A DNA stretch of 64,000 nucleotides from Propionibacterium cyclohexanicum (GTDB lineage: Bacteria; Actinomycetota; Actinomycetes; Propionibacteriales; Propionibacteriaceae): NCBI RefSeq assembly GCF_900111365.1, contig NZ_FOGZ01000002.1, positions 1 through 64,000 of the forward strand, given 5' to 3'. Position numbers and translations under genes: made by a program. Position 1 is the first letter of the stretch; the number at the start of each line of letters is the position of its first letter. Below are positions 1-7,935 of the stretch, piece by piece. The notes beneath the pieces are model-generated. The model had not been told where the DNA came from. It did not search any database and was given only the letters and a program-made list of their open reading frames with translations.

Positions 1-1
1 C

Positions 2-79
2 TACCGCAGACAGCTGAAACGACTAGCCAACATCATCCACCTCGTCACACGCCTCGAACTCTACCGGCTCGGCTGGTAA
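2..79 (+). CDS. C-terminal tail of an unidentified protein (runs off the left edge)
   Basis: An open frame enters from the left edge and ends in TAA at 77-79. The last 25 residues are basic and helical, ending in ELYRLGW. It stops only six bases from the stop of the facing prepilin-like gene, whose 3' end looks shortened. It could therefore be the end of a transposase that inserted there, but too little is visible to name a family. Confidence 0.35.
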   Translation, partial: YRRQLKRLANIIHLVTRLELYRLGW

Positions 80-84
80 CCGAG

Positions 85-951
85 TTAGGAATAAGCCTCT
101 AAGAATTCACTTCCAGCGTTCGTCGTCGAAATGTCCATAAAGCTGTATGTAGAATCATAGTTGGCTCGTGCCCCCGTGGTGCTTATGCGTTTAATCTCCC
201 CTGCGGCTAGTGTTGTGGATATTCCTGGAGTGTCACAAAAGTCCATAAATACATTTAATGTCGTCGTACCGGGATTGGCGACAAGTACGGATGCAGTATA
301 GGACTCCCCGCCTTCGAGATCGGATGGTTGAACACTCATTCGATAGAGGCCGGTCGCACCTGCAATTCTTACGCGCGTCCAATTATCTCTTTCGCCAAAA
401 GGTACATTTAAGGTGAGTGCGTTTCCCGCATTCGTCACGGTAAAAAAGCCGTTCCCGACCGCGCCGGATAGGCCTTTAGGATTTCTTACAAGATTCGTCA
501 CGATCTCTGGCTGGACGCCTCCGTTGGCGTGCCCCGCACACGCGCCGTCCTGTGGTGTCTTCTGTGCATTGGACACCCATGCACTCTTGTTGCCAGATGT
601 GGCCGTAGCGCAGTAGATGTCTGGGGACGAGGAACTGAAGCGGTACTGGTAGCTCGTCGAGGCAGAGTCCTCGATGCCAATGGCGCTAAGGTTCGCGGGG
701 TAGCTGTCGTTCTCGACGAAGTAGATCTCTGCCTTGTCGGAGAGCTGACGGGCGGCTGAGGTTGCAGCAGTTTGACGAGCTCGGTCTTGGATTCCGTTGT
801 ACGCAACGATACTAATCGCGGCCAGGATGGCGATGACGACGATCACGATGAGAAGTTCGACGATTGTGAATCCGCGTGATGCTGTTCCACGCCTAACCGT
901 TAAGCGCCTTTGTGCGTTGGATGGTGAATTATTCAGTTGATGGTCTTGCAT
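85..951 (-). CDS. Type IV prepilin-like protein with C-terminal beta-rich domain, probably 3'-truncated
   Basis: The protein has a basic leader, then the class III prepilin signature GFTIVELLIVIVVIAILAAI; prepilin peptidase would cut after the Gly and the following hydrophobic helix would anchor the protein. A helical spine follows (YNGIQDRARQTAA...), with the pseudopilin-style segment IYFVENDSYPANL. The last 130 residues (from VTNLVRNP) resemble a beta-sandwich of the carbohydrate-binding or phage-adhesin type. I use the ATG at 951, which gives a 27-residue leader; in-frame ATGs extend up to 1059 and no start has a clear ribosome site. The domain seems to stop before its final strands, next to the unrelated tail at the left edge. 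Base composition is visibly lower in GC than the neighbours, which suggests transfer. Confidence 0.75.
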   Translation of the reverse strand: MQDHQLNNSPSNAQRRLTVRRGTASRGFTIVELLIVIVVIAILAAISIVAYNGIQDRARQTAATSAARQLSDKAEIYFVENDSYPANLSAIGIEDSASTSYQYRFSSSSPDIYCATATSGNKSAWVSNAQKTPQDGACAGHANGGVQPEIVTNLVRNPKGLSGAVGNGFFTVTNAGNALTLNVPFGERDNWTRVRIAGATGLYRMSVQPSDLEGGESYTASVLVANPGTTTLNVFMDFCDTPGISTTLAAGEIKRISTTGARANYDSTYSFMDISTTNAGSEFLEAYS

Positions 952-1144
952 ATACTGCTTATGAATATGCGGGAAATGGGAACGTTTTTCAAGGGCTTCT
1001 CGTTGTATTATGAACATCATTCCCGAACGGACCATTGACTCGGCTATCTGTTCCGTCATAATCAGCGATTACTTCGTTCCTGCTCTGCGGCTTGAACGTG
1101 ATCCGCCCTGGATCGCGGGCCGCACGCATGAAGGAGGTCTCGCC

Positions 1145-1483
1145 ATGAGCGAGCAGCCACCCGCCGTGTCGGGATACGGCAGTGCCGCCTACAAGGTGCT
1201 GTCGGTGAGAACGAGCGAGGACACTCGAGCGCAGCTCGAAGTCCTTGCTTTGCTGAACGAGCGCAGTGTGACCGAGGAGACTCGGATCGCGCTGGAGCAC
1301 TGGGTCGAGCAGTCGAAGTCCGACCCTGCGGTGCTCAAGCGCGCTGAGCAGGTGCGGGCCGAGATCGAGCGCGACGCTGAGACGAGGCGCAACGCGATCA
1401 ACGCCGTCCTTGGAGGCAAGGACACCAAGGCGTCGGCCCGCGCACCCAAGCAGGCGCAGTCGTCAAGCGCGACCAGCACCTGA
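1145..1483 (+). CDS. Small ribbon-helix-helix-like protein
   Basis: This is 112 residues with start ATG 1145 behind a perfect AAGGAGGT at 1131-1138. Residues 18-50 read YKVLSVRTSEDTRAQLEVLA then LNERSVTEETRIALEHW, a beta strand plus two helices as in Arc/CopG-type regulators. A charged helix follows, with a low-complexity Ala/Ser/Thr tail. It is likely a DNA-binding accessory protein of the mobile region. No toxin partner is visible beside it, so calling it an antitoxin would be guesswork. A long hairpin follows 15 bases after its stop. Confidence 0.6.
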   Translation: MSEQPPAVSGYGSAAYKVLSVRTSEDTRAQLEVLALLNERSVTEETRIALEHWVEQSKSDPAVLKRAEQVRAEIERDAETRRNAINAVLGGKDTKASARAPKQAQSSSATST

Positions 1484-1497
1484 CCCACCTATGCGCA

Positions 1498-1552
1498 GCG
1501 GTGGCCGCCCGGAGTTGAGAGCTTTCACGCTCTCCTCCGGGCCGGCCACCGC
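1498..1552 (+). terminator. Long bulged hairpin 1 (terminator-like)
   Basis: The arms are GCGGTGGCCG (1498-1507) with CGGCCACCGC (1543-1552), CCCGGAG (1508-1514) with CTCCGGG (1535-1541), then a TT bulge and GAGAGC (1517-1522) with GCTCTC (1529-1534) around a 6-base loop. A pyrimidine-rich tract CGTTCCTTCCCTTCC follows. It sits between the RHH-like gene and the DUF3846 gene and shares its core with hairpin 2 at 2265. Confidence 0.7.
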
Positions 1553-1649
1553 CGTTCCTTCCCTTCCTCACCTACTGCCTTGTCCGTGTCATGCGGCTGC
1601 AGCAGGAACCATCTCGGTTCCCGGTCGCTCGCACAGGAGGAGGCGAATC

Positions 1650-2246
1650 ATGGTCAAAGGAATCTGCGTCCCAGCAGATGACAGTGAAGCCCTGCAGATC
1701 CGCGAGCTGGAGACGCTCGAGGACTACCGGGAAGCCGTGGACGGCTGCATCGAGGCGGTCGACGTGCCCGATCTCGGCGTGACGATCTATGTCAACGAGG
1801 AGGGTCTGATATCTCGACTGCCGTTCAACCCCAGGGCCTCGTTCCTGTGGTGGTACCACGTGCCCGGCGCGCATAAGGCGATGCTCGTCGGCAACGCCGT
1901 GATCGTGGGGCTGCCCGACGAGAACGGTGACAGCACCGACCTGTCACAGGGGGTCGTTAATCTGCTCACGCGCACCGGAGAGTATGCCGTCGCCGTTCAG
2001 ATGGGCGGCACTTTCGAGCCCAGTTGGCCGGATGGCAAGCTGTCGAGCGTCTTGTTGCCGCTCATGCACGGCGATCCGAGCTGGTGCCTCAGCCTGATCC
2101 GGCACGAGGACTACTTCTCGGCGGCGGCGTGGGCAGTGGTGTTCCGCGAGCGGTGGACTGACGCGGTCAACGTGAGAGTCGTGTCCGCCGTGGAGCTTCC
2201 TCGGCGCATGCAGATCCTCATGGACGACCTACCCCACATCGGCTGA
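1650..2246 (+). CDS. DUF3846 domain protein
   Basis: This is 198 residues starting at ATG 1650 behind AGGAGGAGG (1636-1644). The N-terminal half (KGICVPADDS, then VPDLGVTIYVNEEGLISRLP, FNPRASFLW, VGNAVIVGLPDENGD) has the order of conserved pieces of DUF3846, a small domain found on phages, plasmids and integrative elements, whose function is unknown to me. The C-terminal 90 residues (HEDYFSAAAWAVVF...) are less typical and may be a second small domain. It lies between two similar hairpins. Confidence 0.65.
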   Translation: MVKGICVPADDSEALQIRELETLEDYREAVDGCIEAVDVPDLGVTIYVNEEGLISRLPFNPRASFLWWYHVPGAHKAMLVGNAVIVGLPDENGDSTDLSQGVVNLLTRTGEYAVAVQMGGTFEPSWPDGKLSSVLLPLMHGDPSWCLSLIRHEDYFSAAAWAVVFRERWTDAVNVRVVSAVELPRRMQILMDDLPHIG

Positions 2247-2264
2247 CCTACCTGTCGTGCCCAT

Positions 2265-2318
2265 GGCGGCATCCGACCGAGCTTGAGAGCTATGCGCTCT
2301 CGCTCGGCGGATGCCGCC
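2265..2318 (+). terminator. Long bulged hairpin 2, same design as hairpin 1
   Basis: GGCGGCATCCG (2265-2275) pairs with CGGATGCCGCC (2308-2318). After a single bulged A, CCGAGC (2277-2282) pairs with GCTCGG (2302-2307). After a TT bulge, GAGAGC (2285-2290) pairs with GCTCTC (2296-2301) around TATGC. GTTTTC follows. It lies 18 bases after the DUF3846 stop. Confidence 0.7.
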
Positions 2319-2425
2319 GTTTTCGTCGCCACCTACTTCCCAGCTCGCAGGAGGGGAGCCGCTCTGCCTCGCGGTGCGCACTTCTGGCTCCGGGCAATGT
2401 CGGTGGCGCCTGTCAAGCTTGAGTC

Positions 2426-3229
2426 GTGTCGGATGCTCCTGTTCCCTCCCTGCTCACTGAGATTGAGCGTGACCTGCTCGACGGTATGCCGGTCGCGGAT
2501 GTGCTTCGGAAGCTCATTGTCTTGGGCGGCCGTGCCGGGTCGAGCGAGCTGCGGGATTGGGCATCGCAGGAGCTACGCGGCTATGCCGACGTGCTGGTTG
2601 ATGACCTGCCCGACTACCGCAAGATCCCGGCGATCATCCAACTCGATGCCATCGTGGGCGCGGGAGGGGTCTCGCACCTGACGATCGCACCGCACGAGCT
2701 TCCGGAGCAGGCACGCGAACACATCAAGAACCAGGTGCTGTTCTTTCAAGGCATTGGCGAGATCCAGGCCATGATCGATGGCAGCGGCGAAGGTAAGACC
2801 GTGCGCGTCTCGTTGCCAGGTGAGCGCGTGCTCGCGCAGTGGATGGATAAGGCGTCCGGCAACCCGTACCAGCACATCAATGCGATCTACTGGAGCGTGA
2901 GTGCATCCGCGCTTGAAGGGCTCGTCGACCAGGTGCGCACTCGACTTGCGGAACTGCTCGGAGAGCTACGTGCGGTAACACCGGCGAACGCTGATGCGCC
3001 GACAGCCTCCCAGGCCGCGAACGCAGTCAACATCGTGATCCACGGCAAGGGCAACCGAGTGAACGTCGCTCACGCTGATGGTGAGAGCGCATCCGCATCG
3101 GTGAAGGTCGACCAGAGTGCTGACGGGCCGTTCTGGACATTGGGTAGGCGGATTGGAGCGATTGTTGTGGGATTGGCAACTGTCGCGGCAACGGTCATTG
3201 CCTGGTGGCAGTTCCAGGGCAGCGCGTAG
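2426..3229 (+). CDS. AbiTii-like protein with C-terminal membrane segment
   Basis: This is 267 residues from GTG 2426, with no clear ribosome site. Residues 6-60 (PVPSLLTEIERDLLDGMP, VLRKLIVLGGRAGSSELRDW, ASQELRGY, LPDYRKIPA) match my knowledge of the AbiTii N-terminal domain named from abortive-infection proteins. A middle region follows, then the short repeat-like stretch AVNIVIHGKGNRVNV that often accompanies such domains. A single hydrophobic helix (about 242-262, IGAIVVGLATVAATVIAWW) closes the protein, so the AbiTii part would be cytoplasmic and tail-anchored. A phage-defence role is inferred from the domain name and the accessory context; no catalytic motif is visible. Confidence 0.65.
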   Translation: MSDAPVPSLLTEIERDLLDGMPVADVLRKLIVLGGRAGSSELRDWASQELRGYADVLVDDLPDYRKIPAIIQLDAIVGAGGVSHLTIAPHELPEQAREHIKNQVLFFQGIGEIQAMIDGSGEGKTVRVSLPGERVLAQWMDKASGNPYQHINAIYWSVSASALEGLVDQVRTRLAELLGELRAVTPANADAPTASQAANAVNIVIHGKGNRVNVAHADGESASASVKVDQSADGPFWTLGRRIGAIVVGLATVAATVIAWWQFQGSA

Positions 3230-3238
3230 AACCCTTGG

Positions 3239-3949
3239 TCAGGGCTCGCCTGCTCGAAGCTCATCGCGCTTTCGTCTGGCCTCCTTTGCTGCTTTCTCGG
3301 CCTTGGCGAGTTCGCGCTCGGCGCGGGCGAGTTTCTTGTCGCGCTCCTTCTGGGCTTCACGCTTGCGGGTTTCGGCAGTGACGATCTTCTCCGACGAGAC
3401 GACACCGCGCGTCACACCGCAGTCAGCGCAGTGCTGGGTTGAGAAGCTTGGGCCTGAGTTGGTGTGATGCACGGTCTGCTGCACGGTGTGCCCGCAGGTG
3501 AGCGTGCGCTCCCAGATGTCGAGGTCTTCCTCACGGGTCTTGGAGTTCCTGAAGATTCGAGCGACGGCTTCGAGCTGGGCGTCGGAGAACGGGATCGGCG
3601 GACAGCAGTAGCCGCAGTGGGTTGCCCGGGAGCCGGACATACTCCAACGGTGTGAGCCGCAGTCGGGATGCCTCTCCTTGAACCTCGCCTCGGCTTCGTC
3701 GTACTCGATGCGCTCTTCTCGTGTGAGGTACATGGTGCCGCGCCAGCTCCCGAGGTTGTCGATCACGGGCAGACCGCACCCGCGACAGGGCTCGCCCGCT
3801 GCAGCTTCTTCCCTCGTGAGATACATCCCCTTCTCAACCCACTCCCTGCGACGGGCTTCGTCCCGGTGAGCCCGTGCCTCTTCCTTGAGTGCGTTCGTCA
3901 TCCGACGCTTGGCAGCTCGGGCTGCCTTCTGCTCATCGGTCAGCGGCAT
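3239..3949 (-). CDS. Cys-rich, charged, probable zinc-binding protein
   Basis: This is 236 residues with ATG at 3949. Ends are highly charged and probably coiled coil (MPLTDEQKAARAAKRR at the start; ERDKKLARAERELAKAEKAAK at the end). Between them are cysteine pairs CRGCG (about 55-59), CGYCC (about 112-116), CGHT (about 151) and CADCG (about 173-177), enough for two or more zinc sites. A duplicated piece MYLTREE occurs at about 42 and 73. I do not recognise the family. It converges on the AbiTii-like gene with 9 bases between them and is divergent from the small gene at 3996. Confidence 0.55.
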   Translation of the reverse strand: MPLTDEQKAARAAKRRMTNALKEEARAHRDEARRREWVEKGMYLTREEAAAGEPCRGCGLPVIDNLGSWRGTMYLTREERIEYDEAEARFKERHPDCGSHRWSMSGSRATHCGYCCPPIPFSDAQLEAVARIFRNSKTREEDLDIWERTLTCGHTVQQTVHHTNSGPSFSTQHCADCGVTRGVVSSEKIVTAETRKREAQKERDKKLARAERELAKAEKAAKEARRKRDELRAGEP

Positions 3950-3995
3950 GGAGGCTCCTCGTCAGGATGTCGGGGGTATCAAGGACAATCTCGGC

Positions 3996-4274
3996 ATGGC
4001 AGATCTCTACACCAAGAATGGCCGTCCGCTGAGGCGGGACGGTGACCGGCTGTTTGCGCGCTCGGGAACGTACGTCGGACGCGTCCGCGGCGAGTATGTC
4101 TTCGACCCATCCGGCAACTACGCCGGAACCATCGTGGGCGACCGGGTGGTCTACCGCTCGACGCACTCGGCGCGGATCTCAAGCCCAAGCATCTCAGCCA
4201 ACCGGGTCGGAAGCGCCTCAGCGAACCGGGTGGCGTCCGCGATGTGGGGTGACGAACCGCCCTTCCCCGACTGA
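3996..4274 (+). CDS. Small beta-repeat protein (4-fold beta-flower-like)
   Basis: This is 92 residues with ATG at 3996. It is built of short repeated units: LYTKNGRPLRRDGDRLFARS, GTYVGRVRGEYVFDPS, GNYAGTIVGDRVVYR, each with an 'xG.xxG.v.gd.vY' pattern. That is the look of the 4-fold beta-flower fold, usually a small immunity- or effector-associated domain. The tail (residues 60-92) is Ser/Asn-rich. Function is unknown; the repeat is seen directly while the family assignment is from memory. Confidence 0.5.
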   Translation: MADLYTKNGRPLRRDGDRLFARSGTYVGRVRGEYVFDPSGNYAGTIVGDRVVYRSTHSARISSPSISANRVGSASANRVASAMWGDEPPFPD

Positions 4275-4311
4275 CGCAGGCAATGTCCGGGCCGCTCGGT
4301 AGCCTCGAATC

Positions 4312-4896
4312 GTGGTGGATACGAAGCAGACGAAGACGATCGGGGAGCATCATGTTGCGGCGGAGTTGGCGCGACGTGGATGGGCGCCAGCGCTGACCCG
4401 CGATGGTCTGGAGCGTACGGACATCCTCGCCGTGTTGACGGAGCCAGATAACCGCCGCCTGGTCGAGATCCAGGTGAAGACGGCGCGCGGCGGGAGATGG
4501 GATTCGATCAGCTGGCCGCTTGGCCCGAAGTCGCAGAGTCCGAGCCAGCACGAGCGTGAGTACTTCGTCATGGTGGCCGTGCCACACGACCTCACGTTGG
4601 CACCGCGGAACTTCGTCGTGCCCCGTTCGCACGTTGCAGCGGCAGCGTGGATCGAGCACATGAACTGGCTCACCGAACCCGGCATCGAGCCAGGCAAACG
4701 CAACGCGCCAGTTGAGCGCTCCCGCGTCTCGCTGTCGACGTTCGTGCGCTACGAGGATCGGTGGGATCTGCTGCTGGTCGACGAGACAGAGGCGCCGGTG
4801 CTGCTGCCTGGGCACTACCGTGCGTTCGCGCTGGAGGAACGTGTGGGGCTACCGGAGCAGCACGCATGGCGCGAGACGTTACCCGAGTGGCAATGA
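4312..4896 (+). CDS. PD-(D/E)XK-like nuclease-fold protein
   Basis: This is 194 residues from GTG 4312 (a second GTG follows at once). The first 65 residues carry a restriction-endonuclease-like core: helix KTIGEHHVAAELARRGW, an Asp in GLERTDILAV (about 37), then LVEIQVKTARGG with the E-x-K pair (EIQVK, about 52-56). This is the layout of resolvase-like PD-(D/E)XK proteins that act on DNA. The rest (AVPHDLTLAPRNFVVPR, residues about 90-105) is typical of related proteins with an added beta domain. Activity is inferred; it sits in the defence-like cluster. Confidence 0.6.
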   Translation: MVDTKQTKTIGEHHVAAELARRGWAPALTRDGLERTDILAVLTEPDNRRLVEIQVKTARGGRWDSISWPLGPKSQSPSQHEREYFVMVAVPHDLTLAPRNFVVPRSHVAAAAWIEHMNWLTEPGIEPGKRNAPVERSRVSLSTFVRYEDRWDLLLVDETEAPVLLPGHYRAFALEERVGLPEQHAWRETLPEWQ

Positions 4897-4946
4897 CGAG
4901 GTCGTATCCGTCGAGCCGGCAGACATCGACCTGAGATAATCCGCCT

Positions 4947-5669
4947 GTGGCAGAAGCAAAGAAGTTCGACTCGAAGGCACTGGTCAAAGCGGGGCTCAAT
5001 AAGGCGCTCGACAGTCAGCAGCCAGTCGCGGTGGCGAACGTGGCGCGCCTGCGCCGTGTGCATCCGGACGAGTCGCCTGCCGAGCTAATTGCCTACATGA
5101 ACAAGTGGTACATCGGGTCAGTGTCCGCCACAGGGGTTGGAGCAGGCGCGGCAGCGGTCGTGCCCAACGGGTTCGTCCAGGTGCCTGCTGCTCTGGCAGA
5201 CCTGCTGACGCACCTTGAGGCGTCGGTGTTGTACACACTGTCGGTCGCGGAGATTCATGGCCTGGATCTAGAAGACATCGAACGGCGTCGGCTGTTGGTG
5301 ACGGGCGTGCTGGTGGGTAACTCTGCATCGACGCAGGTGCTCGAGAAGGTGATCGGTCGCGCCGCACCCTACTGGGGGAAGAAGGTCGTTCAGGCGATCC
5401 CGATGGCAGCGATCGACGCAGCCAACAAGCTGCTTGGGCCGCGCTTCATCACGAAGTGGGGCACCAAGCAAGGGATCCTGGTGCTCGGCAAGCAGGTGCC
5501 GCTCATGATCGGTGCCGCCATCGGAGGTGGCGGCAATGGCCTGTTCGGATGGTTCGTCGTCAAGTCAGCCAGAAAGATACTCGGTCCGGCGCCGGAGGCG
5601 TGGGATATCCGAAGCGATGGTTCGCCTGACGACGAGAACCCGGACACTATCTTGGTGACGAACGGCTGA
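4947..5669 (+). CDS. EcsC-like protein
   Basis: This is 240 residues with ATG at 4947. Residues 60-100 form an alanine-rich helical segment (GAAAVVPNGFVQVPAALADL) followed by DLLTHLEASVLYTLSVAEIHG. Near the C-terminus, VPLMIGAAIGGGGNGLF (about 187-203) leads into FVVKSARKILG. This order (alpha-helical body, then a Gly-rich hairpin helix and a conserved 'A.k.fg' helix) is what I know of EcsC-family proteins. Function is unknown in most hosts, though family members are common in defence and stress islands. It may associate with membrane. Confidence 0.55.
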   Translation: MAEAKKFDSKALVKAGLNKALDSQQPVAVANVARLRRVHPDESPAELIAYMNKWYIGSVSATGVGAGAAAVVPNGFVQVPAALADLLTHLEASVLYTLSVAEIHGLDLEDIERRRLLVTGVLVGNSASTQVLEKVIGRAAPYWGKKVVQAIPMAAIDAANKLLGPRFITKWGTKQGILVLGKQVPLMIGAAIGGGGNGLFGWFVVKSARKILGPAPEAWDIRSDGSPDDENPDTILVTNG

Positions 5670-5788
5670 GGCTCTCAGCGCCCTGCCACGCGATGACGTT
5701 GTTCGGAAACAAGGAGATGGGGTCGCGGTTACTGATCTCCTGTCGCGAGTGATTCAAGATCGCCACATTTCACCGTTGTTGGCGGGGG

Positions 5789-6466
5789 CTACTTCTTGAT
5801 GGCTTCTGCGAGCTTCTGGTTGCTAACGATGTAGACGTTGCGGCTCCAGTGCCAGTCGGCGATGAGGGCTGAGCCGTCGAACCATTCGCGGTCGCCTTCT
5901 GCGAGGTAGACGCCTGCGGCGTCGTCGGGGATGGCGTCGGCGTCGTCGACGCTGGCGATGAGGGCGAACTTGGTGCCGTTGGAGTAGTAGAGGTAGTGCT
6001 TCGCCCCGTACATGGTGTCGCAGTCCTCAGTGCTGGTCGCCTCGGTGCCCTGCGCTGCCCTGGTGGTCTTGGCAATGCCTGCCGGGTCACGTGGGATGGC
6101 GTCGATGACGGCTTCGCGTTCGAGGTCGGTCTGGAGGCCGAGGTCGGCGTCGCTGTCGAAGCTGCCGCCTGCGCAGGTGCCGGTGCTGATCGGATACCCG
6201 CCGTGCTGCTCCTTGTAGGTCTTGAGTGCTGCGGCGAGGCGGTCGAGGTCGGCAACGCGCTTCGCGTCACCGCGAGGGAGATCCTTCTCCTCTTCCTGCT
6301 TCTCGGCGGTCTGATTGCTCGCGTTGTTCGTGGTCGTGGTCTGGCCGGTGAGGCTTGGAAGGGTGAGCCGGATGAGGCCATAGGTAATGCCGACGGTGAC
6401 GGCAATGATCAGGACGGTGAAGATGACCCGGCTGCGGGTTTCTCGTTGCTGGTGGTAACTGCTCAT
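5789..6466 (-). CDS. Membrane-anchored pseudopilin-like protein
   Basis: This is 225 residues with ATG at 6466, overlapping the stop of the upstream glycosyltransferase gene by 4 bases (ATGA), so the two are translationally coupled. One transmembrane helix (about 13-36, VIFTVLIIAVTVGITYGLI) precedes a Thr/Asn/Glu linker. The outer domain holds RVADLDRLAAALKTYKEQ then HGGYPI (about 70-93), the 'L..aL..Y....g.YP' pattern of the major pseudopilin globular domain, plus four cysteines that could pair. No prepilin peptidase site is present. It is probably an extracytoplasmic partner of the glycosyltransferase. Confidence 0.55.
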   Translation of the reverse strand: MSSYHQQRETRSRVIFTVLIIAVTVGITYGLIRLTLPSLTGQTTTTNNASNQTAEKQEEEKDLPRGDAKRVADLDRLAAALKTYKEQHGGYPISTGTCAGGSFDSDADLGLQTDLEREAVIDAIPRDPAGIAKTTRAAQGTEATSTEDCDTMYGAKHYLYYSNGTKFALIASVDDADAIPDDAAGVYLAEGDREWFDGSALIADWHWSRNVYIVSNQKLAEAIKK

Positions 6467-7935
6467 GCTGCTTTTTCTCCTGCTGCTACTTCGGCGGCAG
6501 CGACGCGCTTAGGTTGCCGTTTCCGATCCACGGCGAGCTTCGGGGTCGGCTTCCACGCCACCTCACGGATGCCTGCGAGCCACTTCAGGACGGCCACGAG
6601 AGGGCCGGCGGTGTCGATGACACCGGCGAACGGCGTGACGAGGAGCACCAGGATGTGGTCGCGAAGCTTCTGCAGACGACTCATGCCGGTATAACGGAGG
6701 TTGTAGAACAAGCCGAGCTGCGTGCCCGCCATCCAGAGGACGAGCCCGATCGTCGTGATGATGCCGTAGACAGTCAGCTCGGGGGCGACGACCGTGATGG
6801 TGCCCTCTCGGACGGCTTCAGTGGCGAGGATGAGCAGGATGACGACGTTAGAGCCCAGCGCAAGCAGCGAGACCGGAAAGCCGAGGGCGTAGGTCAGTAC
6901 CCGCAGGCGAATGATCACGTTGATGTGCCAGCGATCCTTCCGGGACAGACGCATCCAATCCGGCTGCTGGCGGATGTGCGCGAGAGCCTGCATCGCGCCA
7001 AAAACCCAGCGTTCACGCTGCTTGTAGGCGGCCTTCAACGTGAACGGCGGCTGCTCGATCATCTCGGTGTGATGCCACCCGAACACGTCCTTCCCGAACT
7101 TGAGATACGCGGCGAGACCGAAGACAAGGTCTTCCGCGATCAGGGCGGAACCATCGAGGTTGCCGATGTCCCAGCCGATCTGGTTCTCCAGATCCTGACG
7201 GACGACGAGGTTCGAGCCGTGCAGATGCATCGGCGGCGGGCTGGTCATCACGGAGTAGCACTCGTGGCAGCCGAAGGGACGGTTGGACTCCATCGCCTTG
7301 TTCAGCAGCGTCGTCTCGTTCCAGTCCAGACCATAGGAGATTATGCCCTCCGAGATCCCGACCGGATGACGGCTCAGGCGATGCACCAGGCGTGCAAGGT
7401 TGTCGGGAGTGAAGACGGACTCCTCGTCGTAGTGCACGACGTAGGAATCGGTCGGAGAGGCGCGGTGCTGCTCGACCATGTACTCCAGCGCACGAGCCTT
7501 GAGACGGGTGTCCTTCGGCGTGCGGTAGTCCGTCGGCAGCAGGTACGGCGTCACCGGGATGACCGCGTTGCGATAGCGGGTCTGGAGCGCGGCCACTTCG
7601 TCGGCGTCCTCGGTGATGATCTCGACCCAGACGACCTTCTGCAGCACCGGATAGCGGGCAACGCCCGCGAGGACGTTGTCGATGCCGCGCTGGACGACGG
7701 AGAGCGCACCGCCCTTGGTGGTGATCTGGATCAGGAAGCGATGCGTGTTCCCTTTCCCCTTCGCATGAGCGAGAGACGCGGCGAGCTTCAGGTTGGTGAC
7801 CTTCTCACGAGATACATGCTTGTGAGCACTGGCCTTGATCACCATCCACCAGAAGTAGAGATAGGTGAAGATCAGGAGCACCATCGCCCCGAATAGGAAC
7901 CAACCGACTGGTGAGAGATCCGGAACCAGGCGCAT
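6463..7935 (-). CDS. Processive family 2 glycosyltransferase, integral membrane
   Basis: This is 490 residues with ATG at 7935. An N-terminal membrane helix (about 11-33) is followed by a GT-A domain: nucleotide-sugar region, acceptor-site HYDEES (about 166-171), HLHGSNLVV, LDGSALIAEDLVFG with the acidic 'ED' (about 268), and QRERW (about 306-310), the QxxRW box of processive enzymes. Four to five C-terminal helices follow. The arrangement is that of cellulose/hyaluronan-synthase-like enzymes and closest in feel to the egghead-type group. It would add sugars at the inner face and move the chain outward. The sugar cannot be told from sequence. It is first gene of a two-gene unit with the pseudopilin-like protein. 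Confidence 0.8.
   Translation of the reverse strand: MRLVPDLSPVGWFLFGAMVLLIFTYLYFWWMVIKASAHKHVSREKVTNLKLAASLAHAKGKGNTHRFLIQITTKGGALSVVQRGIDNVLAGVARYPVLQKVVWVEIITEDADEVAALQTRYRNAVIPVTPYLLPTDYRTPKDTRLKARALEYMVEQHRASPTDSYVVHYDEESVFTPDNLARLVHRLSRHPVGISEGIISYGLDWNETTLLNKAMESNRPFGCHECYSVMTSPPPMHLHGSNLVVRQDLENQIGWDIGNLDGSALIAEDLVFGLAAYLKFGKDVFGWHHTEMIEQPPFTLKAAYKQRERWVFGAMQALAHIRQQPDWMRLSRKDRWHINVIIRLRVLTYALGFPVSLLALGSNVVILLILATEAVREGTITVVAPELTVYGIITTIGLVLWMAGTQLGLFYNLRYTGMSRLQKLRDHILVLLVTPFAGVIDTAGPLVAVLKWLAGIREVAWKPTPKLAVDRKRQPKRVAAAEVAAGEKAA

Noticed and set aside
6514-7896. 460-codon plus-strand frame over the glycosyltransferase
   Set aside because: Antisense shadow with no domain; the minus strand holds GT2 motifs and membrane helices.
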